From: Nilaparvata lugens
Lineage: Eukaryota > Arthropoda > Insecta > Hemiptera > Delphacidae
NCBI RefSeq assembly: GCF_014356525.2
Contig: NC_052506.1
Coordinates: 28,456,372 to 28,520,371, forward strand
Direction: 5' to 3'
Length of the DNA: 64,000 nt
Positions 1-11,600 of this stretch are shown here, piece by piece; the stretch's first letter is position 1, and each line of letters opens with the position of its first letter. Under the pieces are notes generated by a model that saw nothing but the letters and a program-made list of their open reading frames with translations, did no database searches and had not been told where the DNA came from. A program made the translations under genes and the position numbers.

Positions 1-560
1 GTGTATTAAATCCAAAATTCAGCATATGTCTAGTGGGGTAATTATGGTTTAGCTGTGTAAAAATTTCTGTTCTGTACGATTTGATAAAAATAAGAAGAGT
101 TTTAATATAGATTTGTCTTATGTCGAGAACAGGAAATTCGGTGTCGAGTTGTTCAGTAGGAAATCGGATATTTTTATTTAGAATTATTTTGATGAGTGAT
201 CTCTGTGTGACAGCTGGTGGATGCAGCGCGGCGGCTGAGACTCCTTCCCACGCCAGGACACCATACTGGAGCAACGACTGCACGTAGGCAAAGTAAACCG
301 TCCTACACTGACCCACAGTCAGCACCCCTCCAAGCTGCGAAAAGGCGTAAATGAATTTTCTAAGCCTGTTTTTAACTCTCTGAATGTGTGGAACCCAGGA
401 TAATTTATGATCAATTATTACACCTAAATATTTGTATTGTTCCACACGCTCTATGACATTGCAGCCGCAGTCCACCGACTGCAGATCACCACAGGGGCCA
501 GCCGTTTCTGAGCAGGGTCACTGTCACTTCTGAAAAATATTGGCAGATGCTTTGTTTTTT
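1..560 (-). pseudogene. LINE ORF2 C-terminal region after the RT (partial at edge)
   Basis: Joined across at least two frame changes, the minus strand encodes the post-RT region of LINE ORF2. It has a LNIEKTKHLPIFF segment, then YKYLGVIIDHKLSWVPHIQ, QSLLQYGVLAWEG and a basic QRSLIKIILN stretch ending in a Leu/Ile-rich helix. This part is shared by CR1/Jockey elements and is usually called the thumb/connection region. Coding continues beyond the window start. Confidence 0.75.
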
Positions 561-572
561 CTATATTTAATG

Positions 573-1565
573 TTAAGGTATCTGCTCCAACCAGCGTTTG
601 ATTTTGACCAAGTCTGCCCCCGCCTGTTCGTAAGCTTCGTCCCACGCGCAGCCGGACGACACCACCTCCGCGTCATCAGCGAAAAGGAACAACCTGCCAA
701 CCGTGGAAACCTTCTCTAAATTATTGATGTATATCAGGAACAAAAGCGGCTCCAGTGTACTTCCCTGAACCACTCCATAGTCGATTCTAGCCTTTTCACT
801 GTTAATGCCATTTATACTAACGTATTGGATGCGGTTCTTCAGGTAGCTTATGAACCACTCCAACGATTCAACACCCATGTAATGCAATTTTGAAATTAAC
901 TTATGTCGATCTATGGAGTCGAATGCTTTAGCTAGGTCCAGGAAAGTAACCAGGACACGTCTCCTATCTCATATCTCCTTAGCTATATTTTTAGAAAACT
1001 CAAAACATGCATGAGACGTGCTCCTGTCCTTTCTAAAACCGAACTGGAGATCTGATATTATTTTCTCACGCTCCAAGTAATCAGCAAGCTGTAATTTACA
1101 TTTTTCAATGATCTTAGATAAGGTGCAAAGCAGAGAAATCGGTCTGTAATTAGATGTTAAGTTTTTTTGACCTGATTTACAGATTGGTACCTCTTTGGCT
1201 ATCTTACATGGTTTTGGAAATTTATTTGTGTTGAAACTGAGGTTAACTATATGAAGCAAGGGAGTAATCAAAGTGGAAATATTGGTTTTAATAAATTTTG
1301 ATGGTATATTATCCCAGCCCGGCGCAGAGTTGCCCTTAATGCTCCCTACCACCTCAAGAAGCTCCTGCCGTGTAACTGGCCGCAGCCGGAACATAGAATC
1401 AGCGGCGTGGTCAGCGTCGTTCACCTCAAGTGTACCGGCGGGGTCGAGAGCCTCAGCCAGCCTGAGACCGACTGATACATAATACCTATTAAACTCATTA
1501 CCTATTTGTTTGATATCTTCGGAAGAGGGGGTTGCAGTGTTACTATGTCCCTCAAAATCATTCAA
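573..1565 (-). pseudogene. LINE ORF2 reverse transcriptase domain with one in-frame stop
   Basis: The RT core is almost continuous in one frame. An APGWDNIPSKFIK block is followed by SNYRPISLL, then FGFRKDRSTSHA, FLDLAKAFDSIDR, YGVVQGSTLEPLLFLIYINN and the catalytic FADD box near 680-700. One TGA at 969-971 splits it into two open pieces (969-1565 and 573-887) that are otherwise in the same frame. The VVQGS and FADD motifs are intact, so the decay is recent or mild in this part. A frameshift follows near 600. Confidence 0.9.
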
Positions 1566-1668
1566 GGGAAATTTAGATTTGCCTGTAGGCCGTCCCGCAA
1601 CATCGTCAACAATGTCCCAGAATTTCCTAGGGTCCCCGTTAGATTCTTGTATTTTATTTTTATAATAA

Positions 1669-1872
1669 TCAAATTTCGCGCGTTTGATTTAATGACTTCA
1701 ATGTATTTCTATATCGTTTATATTTTGAATTGAGTAACACATTTTGTGGGTTTGCTCTGGCCTCTTTAGCTAGTTTGTCACGGCGGCGTATGGATGACAG
1801 AAGACCACCCGTCATCCAAGGCTTCAACTTTCTGCTTTTTGCTTTGTGAACATGAGTTGTATTTTTCTCCAA
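1669..1872 (-). pseudogene. LINE ORF2 linker between endonuclease and RT
   Basis: A short basic open frame contains a KPWMTGGLLSSIRRRDKL block, typical of the segment joining endonuclease and reverse transcriptase in Jockey/CR1-type ORF2 proteins. It is in the same frame as the endonuclease piece upstream. It is out of frame with the RT piece downstream, so at least one frameshift lies near 1600-1665. Confidence 0.7.
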
Positions 1873-2076
1873 TATTTCCAGTATAATGCTATTGAAATTG
1901 ATAGAAGCGGTATCTACATCAGTTGATTCTAATACTCTGCCAGGTTTCAGTTTTAAGGGAATCTGTTATATTTGGCCAGTTTATTTTCTTATAGTAGTTT
2001 TGATCTGAGTTGTTTGTTTTTATATCGCTTGAATTGATATTGAGGCATGTGATGTAGTGATCAGTTATGTCTGTCT

Positions 2077-2655
2077 TCAGTATTGAAGAGTAAAAACAAA
2101 GAGGTTTTTAGGAAGTGAGATGAAAAAATGATCTATACAGGTATTGCTTGTGGGACGAGTTGTTACAAACCCATTTTCATATAAGATATCCAGGTAACGC
2201 TCTTCTTGTAGATTGGGGTTTAGAATGTCGCAATTTATATCACCGACAATGATTTTCAATCTCCTTTGATTCGGCGGCGCAGTACTGAATAAGTCCTCCA
2301 GTCCGTTGTTAAAAGCTGATAGTAATGAAGACGGGCTGCGATAAATACAGTAAATTTGACAAGGACAGTTAGCCCAGTTGAAATATAAAGCGAGGCAAGT
2401 TGCAACTCCTCCCACACTCAGCTGGTTACTAGTTACTGATAAAGATTCATCGATATATACTACAATACCGTCACACTGATTGATACTGTTGTAGGAACGA
2501 AGCAACCTGAAGCCCTCAATACTCACAAGGTCACTATCATCTCTAAGCCAGGCTTCTGTTAGGATAATACAGCTATATTTGGTTTTGATTCCATGCAATA
2601 AAATTAATAACTCGTCAAAATTTCTATTGTAACTACGAATATTTAGATGCAGCAC
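2077..2655 (-). pseudogene. LINE ORF2 N-terminal AP-endonuclease domain
   Basis: This open frame of about 190 codons has the layout of an exonuclease-endonuclease-phosphatase domain. It starts with an LHLNIRS block, followed by a TEAWL motif (catalytic Glu) and a VGDINCDIL motif (the GDxN catalytic block). In a live element this nuclease nicks target DNA to prime reverse transcription. The frame stops after a CIDHFF segment at about residue 175, before the C-terminal SDH motif region, so it is truncated by mutation. The linker fragment at 1669-1872 continues in the same frame after further stops. Confidence 0.85.
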
Positions 2656-3724
2656 GCTAAAACTATTCGACCCACGACATCATACCATGATACCATTGGT
2701 ATCATTGACTCAAAAAAGTCAATAATTGGTCGCTCGAGATAATCATCCTTATCCATGACTATCTTCTAAATCTCGTCAGCGCACCGGCCAGCTCACATTA
2801 TTTAGAATTTAGAAAGAAAACAAAACAAAAACAATCTGAAACCGCTTGAAAGTTGAATATTAATTTATACAAAGTGAAGAAAATAATAGGAGTTCAGAGT
2901 AGCAAAAATAGTTTGAAAAATTTCAAGCACACAAAAAAAATTATAAACAAAAATAGAGCCTAATGGAGAGCTTTCCAGAGATAGAACTAGGGAAATAAAA
3001 ATATATTCAAGGGAATCTGATTATCAATATTTGACTCGTTGTCAAGAGAGGAAAAACAAAACTATCAAACATTATTGCAACAAATTTTTTTGAATTTGAG
3101 TTATTGGAAGATTTCCCAGAAATATAAATAGTACAATAAAAATATATATTATTTATAACCATTATTTTGATTCATTACAAATTAAATGAGATAAAAACGA
3201 AAGTTCATTCTTTAGTGCTCAGCGATGAAGCTCTCTCCCCTTATCATCATTTTAATCAACTCATTAATCAGACGAGTAAATATTGCCAAGTGACATAATT
3301 CACATTGTATTCAGAGTAAAACAAATATATAAGAGGGAAAAGAATTCTAAATATTATCTTCTAGTGAAAAATCTCTTTCTATCTCTCCTATAAATTTTCA
3401 GCTTTAGGCTGTACGAGTGGGAAAATTCAATGCAATACTATATCATACATCATTATACTGTATGTTAACTTATATACTCTGTATCTTTAAAGCAATTAAC
3501 AGTTAGATCGATTACTTATGTTGTATCACTATCAGTTTAATGGCGCCACTTATACAATTATACTGGATTTACTCCTTTGCACTATGATTTGGTCTCACAA
3601 CTCTTGCTTGGCGGCTTTATAACTGAGTCTTGAATTTATATATAGTTTTTTTTTTTATAAATAGTTTATGTATAATTTGAAGTAAATAGTTTGATTGTGT
3701 TGTTACCTTGAGTTTGAGCACTTA

Positions 3725-4300
3725 TCTATTGACTGACGGTGATTGTATGTGGCGGTGGCAGCGGCGGTTGAGCAACTGTATCGTGTGCGTCGGCGGGGGC
3801 GGCGCCGCCTCCAGTGGCGTCAGCAGCTGGGAGCGTGTTGTCCTGAAGGTCCAGCAGACATCTGACTCGAAATGGACGTGATGTAGGATTTCTTTTAGCC
3901 ATCACATGGCCATCGTTTGTCCATACATAGCCATCTTCTTCTCCTTGAACATAGTCCTCGCCTTGTTGAAAAGGATGCGCGTTTCTTGCGTTAACTGTTC
4001 ATTCAAGTAGATCATTGCGTCTGGGAAATTTCTATCAATTTCTTTCGTCTTTAGGGTTTTTCTGAGACGCCTAGGGTGTTTTTTCTGAGTACCACATAAG
4101 TAGGTCTATCGTCTTGTGAGCCTGTCAGAACAAGTCTACAATGTGCCTGTCTGAGTTATTTTTCAAAGCCATAGTTTCTCTGTCCCAGAAAGTATAATTT
4201 TTGTTGACTTAATTTCTTGATTCACTTGGCATGGTTTCAACGATTTTTTGACGCAACATCATAACAAAGACTTTGTGTTTGTCATCTGCTGATTTCTGTT
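3725..4300 (-). pseudogene. LINE ORF1 C-terminal part
   Basis: Reading minus from about 4300 to the TAG at 3725-3727, with at least one frame change, gives a RNFPDAMIYLNEQLTQETR block. It is followed by LFNKAR, a GYVWTNDGHVMAKRN block and an Ala/Pro-rich tail. The YLNExLT...KAR...YVWxxDG pattern is characteristic of the ORF1 C-terminal domain of CR1-like insect LINEs, a nucleic-acid-binding chaperone. The GC-rich patch at 3740-3860 is this Ala/Pro-rich tail rather than a CpG island. More ORF1 sequence may extend upstream to about 5430, where a CxxC motif occurs, but that is weak. Confidence 0.65.
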
Positions 4301-6245
4301 CAGTTACTTACCCCCAATTAACTATGCCTAAGAAATATTATTGAACAATTCACAGTGATGGTGGAGTCTTTATTCAGAATGGAAGAACATTTTAATAATA
4401 ATTGAGAACGTATAAACAGAGTTTGACTGATTTTTTCAGAGCTCGTGACAGGCATCACAAAAATGGCAAACCCATAGTGGCAGTACCAGCCTCAGGAGGC
4501 TAGTATTTGTTCTCTTGAAACCTTTCAGTTTGCTACATTGAGCGCAGCTCATATTCCTACTTGGAAGATGCATTTCGTTTGGTACAATGCACCTGAGGTG
4601 GGAGATATTTACTATATCTAGAGATTTTTACTGAATCACATCATAATTCTAGGCCTTATCGGATTAACTCCAATCTGATAGTAAACAATCATCAAAATAC
4701 TTCTTGTGCCTGATTTATAAATGTGGATTAAAGTGTGGAGATCCATTTGCCAACTATTTATAAACAAGTATTTAGAGAATGTAATTGCTATGGCTCTTGT
4801 AGCACTATATAGGAGGCCTATATCATATATTCTCTTTAAACTATTGAAAGACTCATTTTTCTATCAAAGTTTTCGGAAAATGGCAAATAGAACCTTCCGA
4901 CTCTTGGGACTCCTGGTGATATCGGCGCCACCTTGCCTAGAGGGAATTCGGCCTTAGAGGCGTTCAGGCATCCAATCCCATGGATGGCTTAAAATTAAAA
5001 ATCCTATCAGTTGATTTAGTATACATGATGCTCTTATCTGCAATAGAGTGTTTGAGCTAAAATTACAGGAACTGTTACGAGATATTCAAACTAGTAGCAT
5101 TGAATTTGGAAAGATTGACGTTGTACATGTAGTTGAGTTTGAAATGCGTGGTTTGTGAAATGCGCACATCTGCTTCAGAGTGTCTGGTGGTGGTCCAAGT
5201 CATGGTCATGAGACTGACAAAGACATTAGGACCACGATTTCAGATGCCAATGAAGCTGATAGTTGCTTGAGGAAACTCGTGTTGGATTCCAGAGTCTCAA
5301 ATTGGTCGTGAGTTGCTTTGGTGTAAAACCTCATAAGTACAGACGGGTCTTCCATTTTAAGGCTATTACAACGAGAACATGTGTTACTAAAATAATCGGA
5401 GTCTATCAATTCTTGAACTGTGATTATGATCAAATTTCAACATCTTTAGAAATACCTTGTTTATAATTAATAGTTTATTGTATTAGTTTAGAGAGATTTC
5501 ACTTCTATGTTATAATTTGACATAATTATATATCAGATACAACATGTTTAAGATATAGTTTTCGCTGTATTGCATTTCATGCTTCCACTTTTACTTTAAT
5601 AAAGCAATTCATCAATGATTTTATTTAATTTTAACAAATTGAACTTTATAAACTATTGAATGACTGTTTCCAATGACAGTAGGTACACCCTTGTTATCAT
5701 GGTGAGAAGTGTTTCACTTTGGTGGAGCATCAATTCCATCAATTGAAAACATTTTATAGCACCTTTTATTTGGTAAAATTTACATCTTAATTTTTACAGC
5801 AATTTTGATACTACAACAACAGTCCAATACTTTATCAATATAGTATAAATACTACACAGTAATCTATACTAAAATGTAAATCTGAACGACTACCTCATGT
5901 TTTGTCGTAAAACTTTGAGATTTTAAAATAGGCTGCTGAAACGCACTTATTTATACCTATATATTTGAATATGTACTATGTACGTAAAATGGATTGCTCA
6001 GTAACGGTACGCTCATAATTATGTCTTCCATCTTAAAATGACAATAGTAAACGAATCCATTTTTCTTGGCTTATGCTTCGATAACAGTATCAAAAATTCA
6101 GAAATTTCTAGAAAAAAATCTAGAAATAATGTTGTTTGAGTGCTTCTTTGATTGGTTCTCGGGAAATTAATCACGAATAAAATGTTACCGGTTTTTGTGT
6201 AACCGGTACAGTTTCAGTAACTTTATAAAACCGATAGCGAGTCCA
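4301..6245. other. Non-genic stretch, possible decayed LINE ORF1 upstream part
   Basis: No spliced gene is supported. Minus-strand snippets at 4500-4570 and 5206-5433 contain CxxC pairs that might derive from a LINE ORF1 zinc-finger region, but they are too short and broken to call. Near 6150-6206 there is one end of the CCGGTTGCA-type MITE whose fuller copies lie at 16492-16621 and 57128-57268. Confidence 0.4.
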
Positions 6246-7265
6246 GCCTCATTTAATATAGTAATAGGATATCAAAAGTCCCTACACCTATCCCCTGTAC
6301 TAAGGGGGTGGGGATGGTTCAAAGGGACCATTATTTGGTTTCTCGCATATAACTCAAAAAACTATGCATCTTAAGGACATGACTATTCTACAGGTAAGTT
6401 ATACAAAATGAAAACTTACATAATTTCCTACAATATTGATCCTACAACTTTTTTCTGTATCTTTTATAATTAGTTGTACCTCTCTTGAAGGTGTTACATT
6501 AAAAAAAACCCGTTTGCCTCCAATTTTTTCTGTTATAACTCTTTCAAAATCAATGGAAAAAATCCATGCTAAATATGAGCTGAACAGAGCATCGAATTCT
6601 CTTCAATTTTAAGTATAATTTCACAAGTTTATGCATTTCCCCACGACTGTTACAGCAGCTTTAGTGTTGAGTGTGAAATCTTCAGTTTTGCAACAATAGG
6701 TACTTTATACAATTCAACAGACTTTACAGTTTTTTTGGGACCAGCTAGAACGAGAACATATCAAAAGTCCCTATTTACCCCTTGTAGTAAAGGGATAAGG
6801 GTAGTTTAAAAGTTGCTTTTTTCAATGCTTTGCTTCCACGCATATAAATCTTAGGAACTATGTGTTCAACTGACATGACTATTCAAAAATTAAGCTCGAT
6901 AGTTTCTCTGCAATTTCTGTTTAGTAAAGTTTTGTGAATTTTCCAATAGTTTTCGAGATATTCGCTCTTGAAAGTGTAAAATTGTTGAAATAACAGATTT
7001 CATCCAATTTTTTGCTTTTTCAGGGCTTATAACTCTCCAACAATGCATTGTGGAAATGAATGCTTATCGTAGGTTTGTAGAGTATTCAATTCTATTCAAC
7101 TAGATTTATCATTCCACCATTTCATGTTATCCTTCCATTGTTATAGCACCTTCAATATGTGGGTGGAATTTCCAGCTCTTCAAAGGTGCCAACTTAGCGG
7201 TTCCACACCTCTAACAGATGGGCTGGAGATGCGCACTTTTGTTATGTCCCTAACAACTCCTAACT
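6246..7265. repeat. Single arm of the foldback repeat seen at 60132-62262
   Basis: This 1-kb tract matches, block for block, the left arm of the inverted element at 60132-62262. Shared blocks are ATATCAAAAGTCCC, a G-rich run before GTTCAAAGG, TTTCTCGCATATAACTC, and a late block near the centre around TGCGCACTTTTG. Only one arm is present, so it is a solo or truncated copy. The recurring 5-mers make spurious short ORFs; none is a gene. Confidence 0.7.
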
Positions 7266-7412
7266 AGTAGTTCTGTGAACAGTAGACCTCACGCAGTATT
7301 CTCATCCACAAGTACCTGATTGAAACTATAGACCTTATGGAAATACAGCAATAGACTGGCTTCTCCACACATCTGTGTAATCACTTGTCAGCTGATTTAT
7401 GATGAATAAGGG

Positions 7413-7662
7413 ATAGTCTGATTTTTACTCTAATGTTGGCGTATGAAGGAGGCTCCTTTTTCCTTTTATATTATCCTTGAAATGCAAAATTTCCAAAACC
7501 CTTGTATATACGTTGACGCGCAATTAAAAAAGGAACATACCTGTCAAATTTCATTAAAATCTATTACGGTACCGTGTTTCGCCGTAAATGCGCAACATAT
7601 AAACATTAAGAGAAATGCCAAACCGTCGACTTAAATCTTAGACCTCACTTCGCTCGGTCAAC
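7413..7662. repeat. Small MITE (GACC-type ends), copy 1
   Basis: A 250-bp unit runs from AGTCTGATTTTTACT to CACTTCGCTCGGTC. A second copy in opposite orientation is nested at 16097-16369, where the TIR-like ends GACCGAGCTTCGCTC and GACCAAGCGAAGTG can be seen facing each other. The open frame across it at 7443-7634 is a by-product of the repeat, since the same reading is recovered from the other copy. Confidence 0.65.
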
Positions 7663-8635
7663 TAGTCCCAATTGAGCTGTGAAGTCAAAAACAATTGTAA
7701 TCCAGGCAATTTTAGTTTCCCTAAAATTCCTTTGTTAAATAATGATCAATTGTTGAAAAATGAAAATTTTACCATTGAAGCTGCTATAACAATGAAAAAA
7801 AATTAAATAGTGGAATAACACATACGGTTTTTTGGCATATTTTAATTGCCAATTTAATATTTTATTGTAATAAAAAATTACAAAATTTTTAATGACGAAT
7901 AAATAATAAAATAACAAAAAACACATATTGGCATAATAAGCCCACATCACACATAAAAAATACATTAATGTACCGTAACAAAAAATAGTATACTTTTTTA
8001 ATCGTTCGATCCCACTTCGTGTACCACAAGGGTATTAACTCATCCTTTCCCCCAGGACCGCTGATCTACAGAAGAGAACTATCAACCAGAGTTGCTAGAG
8101 ATTTCTGTAATACTTGTGCATTTTCAAGGCAAACCCTCCCTCTCCAGGATGTTGCAAAACACACAGACGTCTGTCTGTCTTCATATGTCTACATGCAGAC
8201 GTTTGATTTTTTCTTTGTCTGTCTGCTGCTGTGTATTTAGAAGAAAAATTGTTTTGACTATGTTTGATTAAAGTATTCCATTAGAGATTCAGAGCACCAT
8301 TATGTTGCTATGGTTACTGTTATTGCTAGAAGTGATAAAATGAGCACCACTAGCTAACCAATACAAAAGCAACAGACATGTTCAGACAACAGACACACAT
8401 TTACAAAATTCCTTGATATATTTTATTTCACAAAAATACACAAGTCCACTGTAATACTTTGTCATTTTTGTTTTACTTCCCACAACTATTGCAGCACTAT
8501 TGCAAACACACTCATTGCAACAAGACATTCCCTACAACTAACTATGTTTTGATCAACTGATATCAAAAAAGTAACGTACCTTTTAATACCTGAAAACAAT
8601 TAAGGTGAGGGTGGAAAACAATTTTTACATTAAAA
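7663..8635. other. Upstream region of the TTLL3-like gene
   Basis: AT-rich sequence without a recognisable exon. The TTLL3-like 5' UTR and promoter should lie here or further upstream, but I see no convincing TATA box or initiator. Small ORFs at 7735-7965 and 8019-8240 have no recognisable domain. Confidence 0.4.
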
Positions 8636-8651
8636 ATGAATAACTCTAAAG
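8636..8651 (+). CDS. TTLL3: TTLL3-like coding exon 1 (16 nt, tentative start)
   Basis: ATGAATAACTCTAAAG is followed at once by a strong donor, GTGAGT. Its phase (1) is exactly what the next exon needs, giving MNNSKED across the junction. An in-frame TGA lies at 8606-8608, so translation could not begin further upstream in this frame without another exon. The tiny size makes chance possible; RNA reads would settle it. Confidence 0.55.
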
Positions 8652-11600
8652 GTGAGTGACAAGAATTTGAGATATAGCCTATAGTGTAAATTGCTGAATG
8701 AATTAACAGTAACAACTTCTTATCTCAAAATTTTTTGGTAGTATTGTAAGCTACAGATAGATTTAGTTAATGATTTATATACATATATAGATTAATGTAT
8801 TTTATAAATTGAGTCAATCGCAATCACATTGCATTGGCGTGGACGAGCAAGGATCTTTTGCGTTGCAGATTGTATGGCTTTGTACAACAAATGAGTGCTT
8901 TTGACAATATCAAGTTGTTTTATTAAATGTGACTTTAGGTCAAAGCACACAGAAGGCGCGTTTCTGTAAACTACAGATTACTGATACATAATTATGAAGG
9001 AATTAAATTAAATCAGCAATGCATTAATTTTTTTGTTTTTCAGAGGATGGATCTCAACAAGAAGGCTCTATTGAAAAATTTGGATTGTTTAAATCAGTTG
9101 AAAATCCCAATTTCGAATCTATTCCACCTTTTATCCGAAGTAAAATCGAAATGACGGTTCAAAAAGCCATCCAGGTTCAAAAACGTTTTTTTCCTATTTA
9201 CAGTTTTGATTTTTATTACTAAGTCGAATTATTTGACTCCAAATATATTAAATAATTAATTTAAGTTAGTTTATATTTTTCAAGTGTTTAAATAATGCTC
9301 TGCGTGATAATCAATAAATTTTTCCAACTTTAATATTAGACAATGGAGGAATGATAATGAATAATGTTTTTACTTACTTGGTGCTTTGCACTCACAATAG
9401 AGCTTTAGTTAAATTACTCAAACAGAAACAACTCAGCTAAAATCCTCTCAAGAAATTATTGTAGAATAAAAATATTCTGTTTTGTAAGAAATATTCAAAC
9501 TTAGGCATTTTAATTTTGAACAAATTAAGGTTCAAAGATAAGAGTAATTTTTTGAATGATTATCTTGAAATTTTTCAGCAAAAAAAGATATTTTCTTTGG
9601 GAAAAGCTACCTACTACCGCACTATAAAGGATACATTCTTAAGAAGAGGATGGATTCAAAAAACTGGTATTTAGCTTTAGAACATTTTTACAAAATTTTA
9701 TTTAGCAGGTGGTAATCGTTCCACCGTGAGTATGCCTATCTCTATTGTATCCGAGCGATTAGATATCAGTAGTGCGACCATGGAGTAAACCTCATCCTTG
9801 CTCTCCTCTCTTTCTTGTGTCTAGAGCATGCTATACATGATTAGTGAAAATTACGGAAACAAAACATATTTATAATAGAGATAATTTGACAGTAGGTTTC
9901 ATTTGGGATTCTATTTTAATTTAAAAAAATAAATACTTTCTGCGGCTTCAAAATTTTGGTCCGCCATCGTGGATCCGTCACTTTGAATCCAACTTCGTTT
10001 TTTTAAATAGAAAGGTGCCAGAAAGAGTAGTCACTGGCTATATTGGCCAATTTGAAGTCAGAGAGCCCGAGCTCTTGTAAGCGGCGACTGCCGCTAATTC
10101 GTCTCCTGCGCACTATTTTTGGCAGACCTTGCAATCTATTGTCGTGCGGGTGTTGTTCGAGCATTCACCGAACCAGTTTCCTCACTTATTTTCACTACAG
10201 CGAGTACTACAGTGAACGATTATAGCGACGAAACAATAGTAAAATGGGTGAAGCTCTTGAAACATCGCTTGGCACAGAACATTTTTTACTCCTATATAGG
10301 TGCCTTAGTACATTATAGGCTACACAAGCAAGTCTGTCATACACAATAAATATATATTTAATTATATCAGAATTAATTGATTATTTTGAATTATTCTTGA
10401 ATTTCAGGGGGAAGCGTTTGGATTTCCATAACGGGTTTACGTATTATTTAACTTATTAAATGTACCGGAAAATTTCCATTTTCTTGTTCATGATCTCATA
10501 TTCTCATGAGTAATACAGTGTCTAGTACTACTACTTAGTCTAGTTCAAATACATTTTCTATAACTATATTCATTTCTCCACTAGAATATCAAAGTCATTA
10601 TTATATCTACTTATATATCATGCATTAGCTTGCACGATATTTCTCTCTTAATACGAACGCATATGAATAATTCAATCGATGATTATTACAACATCTTACC
10701 TCTTATATGAAGTCTAGTTTCATCGTCTCGAATTTTGTATATGAATACACTCTGTTAGAAAAATGGTACATTAATATTTTATGCCTACCCATAACTTTTA
10801 ATTAATCTCAAATCTTGTTTTGAGGATATGAGGAAGCCTTATGGTCAAAAAAGAACAAGAGACCTGAGGATTTAGAAGAACTCTACTGTCAAAGTCTGCT
10901 CCGCGCAGCCCCTGTGACAATCTTGTGGACCAGATACATTTCTGATTGGAATACTATTGATCCAAAAACGATTGTCAACAGATTCCCCATATTGAAGGGA
11001 AAAGAACATTTCTGTTCAAAGGTGAGACAGCTATATTAATTTATTTTTCCCTGTGAGATGTCAGACAAAACGAACTCATTTCTTCTAAAATGACGACCGT
11101 GTTCTATATTTGTCATTTACCCATACCGTAAAACGTATATGATTGTAGACCGCCAGTGTGGTTTATTAAAAAAATGAGTATATCAATTTAAATTGAAAAA
11201 AAGGTTTAAATATGTCTCATCTTGTTGGTATGAGTTATTAACAATAAGAGAATTCTTCATTTCCAAGAATAATATGCTCTATGCTCAAGAATTATATCTT
11301 ATATTTATATGCTATCCAACTTATAATATTTCATACTAGTAAAGCATGCCAAGGATACAATCATTAAAGTTTCGTTTATTTCCTCAGATTGGATTGAATA
11401 ATAACCTGCAGGATGCTTACTGGTTTCATGAAGATGGTGTATCTGCAGTCAAATTCCCTCGAACATACAACTTACAAAATCCAGCTGAATTGAAAAGTTT
11501 CATTGATGATTATGTGATTACTGCATGCATTAGTCTTCTTAAAATCATAATAAGAGATAAGATTGAGCCTACGGAATCGTACAATCTTTTCCAAATAGGA

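Larger units (their letters stand above)
1..4300 (-). mobile_element. Decayed non-LTR retrotransposon (LINE, CR1/Jockey type), two ORFs
   Basis: Read on the minus strand the region gives, in order, an ORF1 tail (about 4300-3725), an endonuclease (2655-2077), a linker, a reverse transcriptase (1565-573) and the conserved region after it (about 560-1). This is the order of a CR1/Jockey-class LINE. The 3' end runs past position 1, so the element is cut by the window edge. Stops and frameshifts break ORF2, and about 1 kb without coding signal separates ORF1 from ORF2, possibly a later insertion. It is inactive. The clade assignment rests on the ORF1 and RT style and is an inference; the LINE call itself is firm. 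Confidence 0.88.

Noticed and set aside
3730..3870. GC-rich patch resembling a CpG island or promoter
   Set aside because: Explained by the Ala/Pro-rich tail of the LINE ORF1.
10043..10349. Two overlapping frames in a TTLL3-like intron
   Set aside because: No family resemblance and the exon model skips them with consistent phases.
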